Of a stretch of DNA of 64,000 nucleotides, positions 61,556-64,000 are shown in pieces. The stretch's first letter is position 1. Every line of letters starts with the position of its first letter. Source of the stretch: Woeseiaceae bacterium (GTDB lineage: Bacteria > Pseudomonadota > Gammaproteobacteria > Steroidobacterales > Woeseiaceae). The stretch lies in assembly GCA_024640315.1 (NCBI GenBank), contig JAHEFF010000007.1:5333-69332 (forward strand), in the 5' to 3' direction. Under the pieces are notes generated by a model. That model did not search any database. It saw only the letters and a list, made by a program, of their open reading frames with translations, and had not been told where the DNA came from. The position numbers were made by a program, and so were the translations under genes.

Positions 61556-62992
61556 TCAGATTATCTGCAGCGATTGTTCCGCAGATCGCAGTCGATGGGC
61601 AAATCGCCAGTACATCAGGATATTGGAAAAAAAGACGCCTGCCACCAGGCCCCACCAAAGACCGGCGGCGCCATAGCCCAACGGGAAACAAAGCCAGATG
61701 CCGGAACCGAGGCCCACCGCCCAGTAGCCAGCCATTGAAATCCATAGTGGCGACTTCGTGTCGCGCAGGCCTCGAATGGCATTCGCGACGACTATAAGCA
61801 CTCCGTCAAGCAGCAAAAACATGCCGGCAGAAACGGAAAAGCTAACCGACAAGCGCAGCACGGCTTCATTTTCGGGATCGCTGACGTCCAGAAAGATCCC
61901 GACAAGCGCCTCGGGAAATATCCACAACACCAGGGCGGCAGCAAAGGTGGTCAGTGCTGCGAGAACGAAAGAAATATTGGCAGATTGCCGGGAGGCGCCG
62001 GCCGAACGAAGTCCAATGCCATATGCCACACGCACCCTGACTGCCTCTCCAAGCGCTGCGGACGCACTAAGGGCCAGGTAGATCACGCTATAGACAATCT
62101 GTTGTGCGGCCAGCGTCGCCGCACCGATGATACCGACAACGACAGCAGCGACGGTAAACATGGCGCCATTAAGAAATTGCGTAGCCGAAATCGGAATGCC
62201 GAGCGCGAACATTTCCCGCAGCAAACTGCGATTAATGTGTCGCGGCACAATCAATGGACGGTGTTGACTGAGGTGCTTTGACTTCAGTACATGAACAACC
62301 AATGCGCCGAACATGATCCAGTTCACGATGGTCGTGCCGATGCCTGCCCCAACAACACCCATGGCCGGGAAACCGAACTTGCCGAAAACCAGCGTGTAGT
62401 TCAACGCAACATTCAACCCGAGTGCCGCGACCGTAATCCAGCCGACTGCCGCGGACCTGGAAAGCGCCGTAATGTAGTTGCGCAGAACAACAAACCACAA
62501 CGCCGGAAACACCGACCAGGCAATTACCCTGGAGTAATCCGTAATCAGCTGAACGATTTCCGGATCCTGGTTGGCCCAGCCGAGTACCGGCCCGAGATAC
62601 CATACGCAGAGCACGACCGGGATGCTGGTGATTGTCGCCGCGATCATGCCCTGTTCACTGGCCTCGACCACGCCCTTGTCGTCGCCAGCACCGAGGTTTT
62701 GAGCTGCAATGACGCCGACAATCGAGATGACGCCCATGCCGATCAGCAGCAGCACCCAGAACCAGTCGCCGGCGAGCCCGACAGCAGCCAGTTCATTGCT
62801 GCCCAGGCGGCCGACAATGATCATGTCGGTGATGACCATGCCCATCTCTGCGACAAATGCCGCAGTCAGCGGAAGACTGATGCCGAGGATGGTACGGGTC
62901 TCATCCTGCCAGCCCGGTTTTTCGGCTTGCCTTTGCAATGAAGCTGCTTCCTTTACCGTGATCGCTTTGCTGTTTTGATAGCCAGCAGGCAA
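61556..62992 (-). CDS. MATE-family efflux transporter
   Basis: 478 residues with about 12 membrane helices in two bundles. Family elements include LPLTAAFVAEMGMVITDMII at the start, the LGSNELAAVGL segment and the second-half counterpart FALGIPISATQFLNGAMFTV (residues in the ALGIPISATQ region). MATE proteins export cationic or organic compounds using Na+ or H+ gradients. The gene precedes a D-aminoacylase-family gene with a 10-base gap, an unusual pairing that may mean the transporter handles N-acyl compounds. Confidence 0.93.
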   Translation of the reverse strand: MPAGYQNSKAITVKEAASLQRQAEKPGWQDETRTILGISLPLTAAFVAEMGMVITDMIIVGRLGSNELAAVGLAGDWFWVLLLIGMGVISIVGVIAAQNLGAGDDKGVVEASEQGMIAATITSIPVVLCVWYLGPVLGWANQDPEIVQLITDYSRVIAWSVFPALWFVVLRNYITALSRSAAVGWITVAALGLNVALNYTLVFGKFGFPAMGVVGAGIGTTIVNWIMFGALVVHVLKSKHLSQHRPLIVPRHINRSLLREMFALGIPISATQFLNGAMFTVAAVVVGIIGAATLAAQQIVYSVIYLALSASAALGEAVRVRVAYGIGLRSAGASRQSANISFVLAALTTFAAALVLWIFPEALVGIFLDVSDPENEAVLRLSVSFSVSAGMFLLLDGVLIVVANAIRGLRDTKSPLWISMAGYWAVGLGSGIWLCFPLGYGAAGLWWGLVAGVFFSNILMYWRFAHRLRSAEQSLQII

Positions 62993-63034
62993 CTATCAAC
63001 AAATACAAGCCTTGCGGCAAGCGATGGAGGTCAT

Positions 63035-63130
63035 ATGCCTCACCATGTAAAACGCCCCAATGCAGGAAGCTGGATCAACGATATCGAGGAGTCACGTCTG
63101 AATCGGGACGTTCTGTCTGCGGCTCAATAG
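63035..63130 (+). CDS. Possible 31-residue small protein
   Basis: An ATG at 63035 is preceded by GGAGG at 63026-63030 (spacing four, short but workable) and opens a 31-codon frame ending TAG. The product begins MPHHVKRPNAGSWIND and ends VLSAAQ. It is the only frame in the 143-bp gap between two minus-strand genes. No family is recognised, and it may be a chance frame. Confidence 0.3.
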   Translation: MPHHVKRPNAGSWINDIEESRLNRDVLSAAQ

Positions 63131-63135
63131 ATGGA

Positions 63136-64000
63136 TCAATGTGATGATTTTCGATCGCGAAGAATCTGTCTCGCGGCATTATAGCCGGGCGCACCAGTGA
63201 CACCACCACCAGGATGCGTTCCTGAGCCACACAGGTAGAGACCACCAATCGGCGTACGGTACTGCGACCAGCCGGGCAGGGGACGCATGAAGAAGAGCTG
63301 CCCCATATTGATGTCACCGTGGAAGATATTGCCTTCCGTGATGCCAAACGTCTGTTCCAGGTCGTAGGGTGTGTAGACTTTTCGCGCCACAATCGACGCC
63401 GGAACATTCGGCGCATAGCGGCCGATCGTCTCGACTACCTTGTCGCCGACGTTTTCCCGCTCGTCATCCCAGCTCGCATTCCCCGGTGAGTAGGGCAGGT
63501 ATTGCACGAAGCAGGTCAATACATGCCGGCCCTCGGTTACCAGGCCCGGATCGACATTGGATGCCAGGACGCAGTCCACCCAGAGTTCATCCGGTATGTC
63601 GCCGCGGGCCGCCTGGTTGTAGATGTCTTCCGCTTCCTGCAGTGACGGGGCCAGTGTGAACAGGCTGCGTTCCGGCTTCGAGAACGACGCCGGCATGCCG
63701 GTGACCTGCGGTTCCTCGCTCAGGACAAGATTCACCTTTCCGCAGGGCCCGTCCATCTTGATGCCGGCAACCTCGCGACGAAAATCCGCGTCGAGATCGG
63801 ACTCGCCCAGCAAACCGAGATAGGTGCGTTTGGGATCGGCATTTGAAACAACCAGCTTCGCGTCAATGACGGCTCCATCGGCCAGGGTAACGCCGCTCAC
63901 CGATCCGCCATTCTGATTGATGGAAGAAACCTCACAGCCGGTGCGGATATCGACGCCCGAGTCCGCGCACGATGCCGCCATGGCCCCGGTTATCGCTCCC
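63136..64000 (-). CDS. Partial CrtI/PYROXD2-type FAD oxidoreductase
   Basis: 288 visible residues; the N-terminus is outside the window. The open frame continues upstream of the internal ATG at 63981 to base 64000 (GAITGAMAAS), as in phytoene-dehydrogenase-like proteins. Visible elements are DIRTGCEVSSINQNGGSVSG, VVSNADPKRTYLGLLGE, and the C-terminal FAD-binding segment GGLYLCGSGTHPGGGVTGAP. The family includes carotenoid desaturases/isomerases and PYROXD2 relatives. No carotenoid genes are nearby, so the PYROXD2-type function is more likely. Confidence 0.9.
   Translation of the reverse strand, partial: GAITGAMAASCADSGVDIRTGCEVSSINQNGGSVSGVTLADGAVIDAKLVVSNADPKRTYLGLLGESDLDADFRREVAGIKMDGPCGKVNLVLSEEPQVTGMPASFSKPERSLFTLAPSLQEAEDIYNQAARGDIPDELWVDCVLASNVDPGLVTEGRHVLTCFVQYLPYSPGNASWDDERENVGDKVVETIGRYAPNVPASIVARKVYTPYDLEQTFGITEGNIFHGDINMGQLFFMRPLPGWSQYRTPIGGLYLCGSGTHPGGGVTGAPGYNAARQILRDRKSSH

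Noticed and set aside
1-64000. CRISPR arrays, tRNA/rRNA genes, insertion sequences or prophage genes
   Set aside because: No arrays of regularly spaced repeats, no tRNA-like cloverleaf in the gaps, and no transposase or integrase motif was found by reading.

Overview
This 64 kb window is typical proteobacterial chromosome: densely packed genes, moderately high G+C, many start/stop overlaps, and no rRNA, tRNA, CRISPR array or insertion sequence that I can recognise. TamA/TamB, many lipobox-bearing lipoproteins, Tat-type signals and an OmpR-type two-component system point to a Gram-negative bacterium. The gene content (D-aminoacylase families, a CFA-type lipid operon, a YhhN protein, an SNF symporter) suggests an environmental, probably marine, gammaproteobacterium. 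The taxonomic part is inference.

Layout. 1-1.6 kb: ECF sigma factor, a membrane anti-sigma-like partner cut by the window edge, and a small unknown gene. 1.7-3.6 kb: M20 amidohydrolase and a lipoprotein. 3.8-9.0 kb: tamA-tamB on the minus strand. 9.1-14.8 kb: plus-strand run of MscS channel, CorA-type transporter, CaCA exchanger, YhhN protein, PLP decarboxylase and YceI protein.

14.9-30.3 kb is a catabolic region. It holds a class III extradiol dioxygenase, diverging from a Tat-exported ThDP enzyme, a c-type cytochrome, an M24 peptidase-like protein and a FadB-like beta-oxidation enzyme. Facing these is a minus-strand group of AAHS-type aromatic-acid transporter, cobalamin/Fe-S reductive dehalogenase, NUDT19-like Nudix hydrolase and MBL hydrolase, preceded by a FadN-like enzyme and an alpha/beta hydrolase. 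Together they look like uptake, dehalogenation and degradation of (halo)aromatic or acyl-CoA substrates. 30.3-33.9 kb holds methionine/cysteine genes (metY, a cystathionine synthase/lyase, metA).

34-37.9 kb: a lipoprotein amidohydrolase overlapping a CehA/McbA-type PHP hydrolase. 37.8-41.5 kb: histidine kinase and response regulator diverging from a four-repeat DUF4397 lipoprotein. 41.6-48.6 kb: a tight eight-gene lipid-modification operon (methyltransferase, DUF2878, DUF1295, DUF6134-like, lipocalin, FAD oxidoreductase, DUF1365, cyclopropane fatty acid synthase). The DUF4397 gene and the eight-gene operon share an upstream motif block, so the two-component system may control both. 48.5-64 kb: membrane protein, cupin protein, SNF symporter, three D-aminoacylase-family enzymes, a paired M16 protease, a beta-lactamase-fold hydrolase, small secreted proteins, a MATE transporter and a partial CrtI/PYROXD2-like oxidoreductase.

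The strongest candidates for new biology are the reductive dehalogenase locus, the exported ThDP enzyme-cytochrome c pair, and the shared promoter element linking the two-component system to the lipid operon. Apart from the 229 bp at 3579-3807, which is listed, gene-free stretches are short and none exceeds 300 bp.
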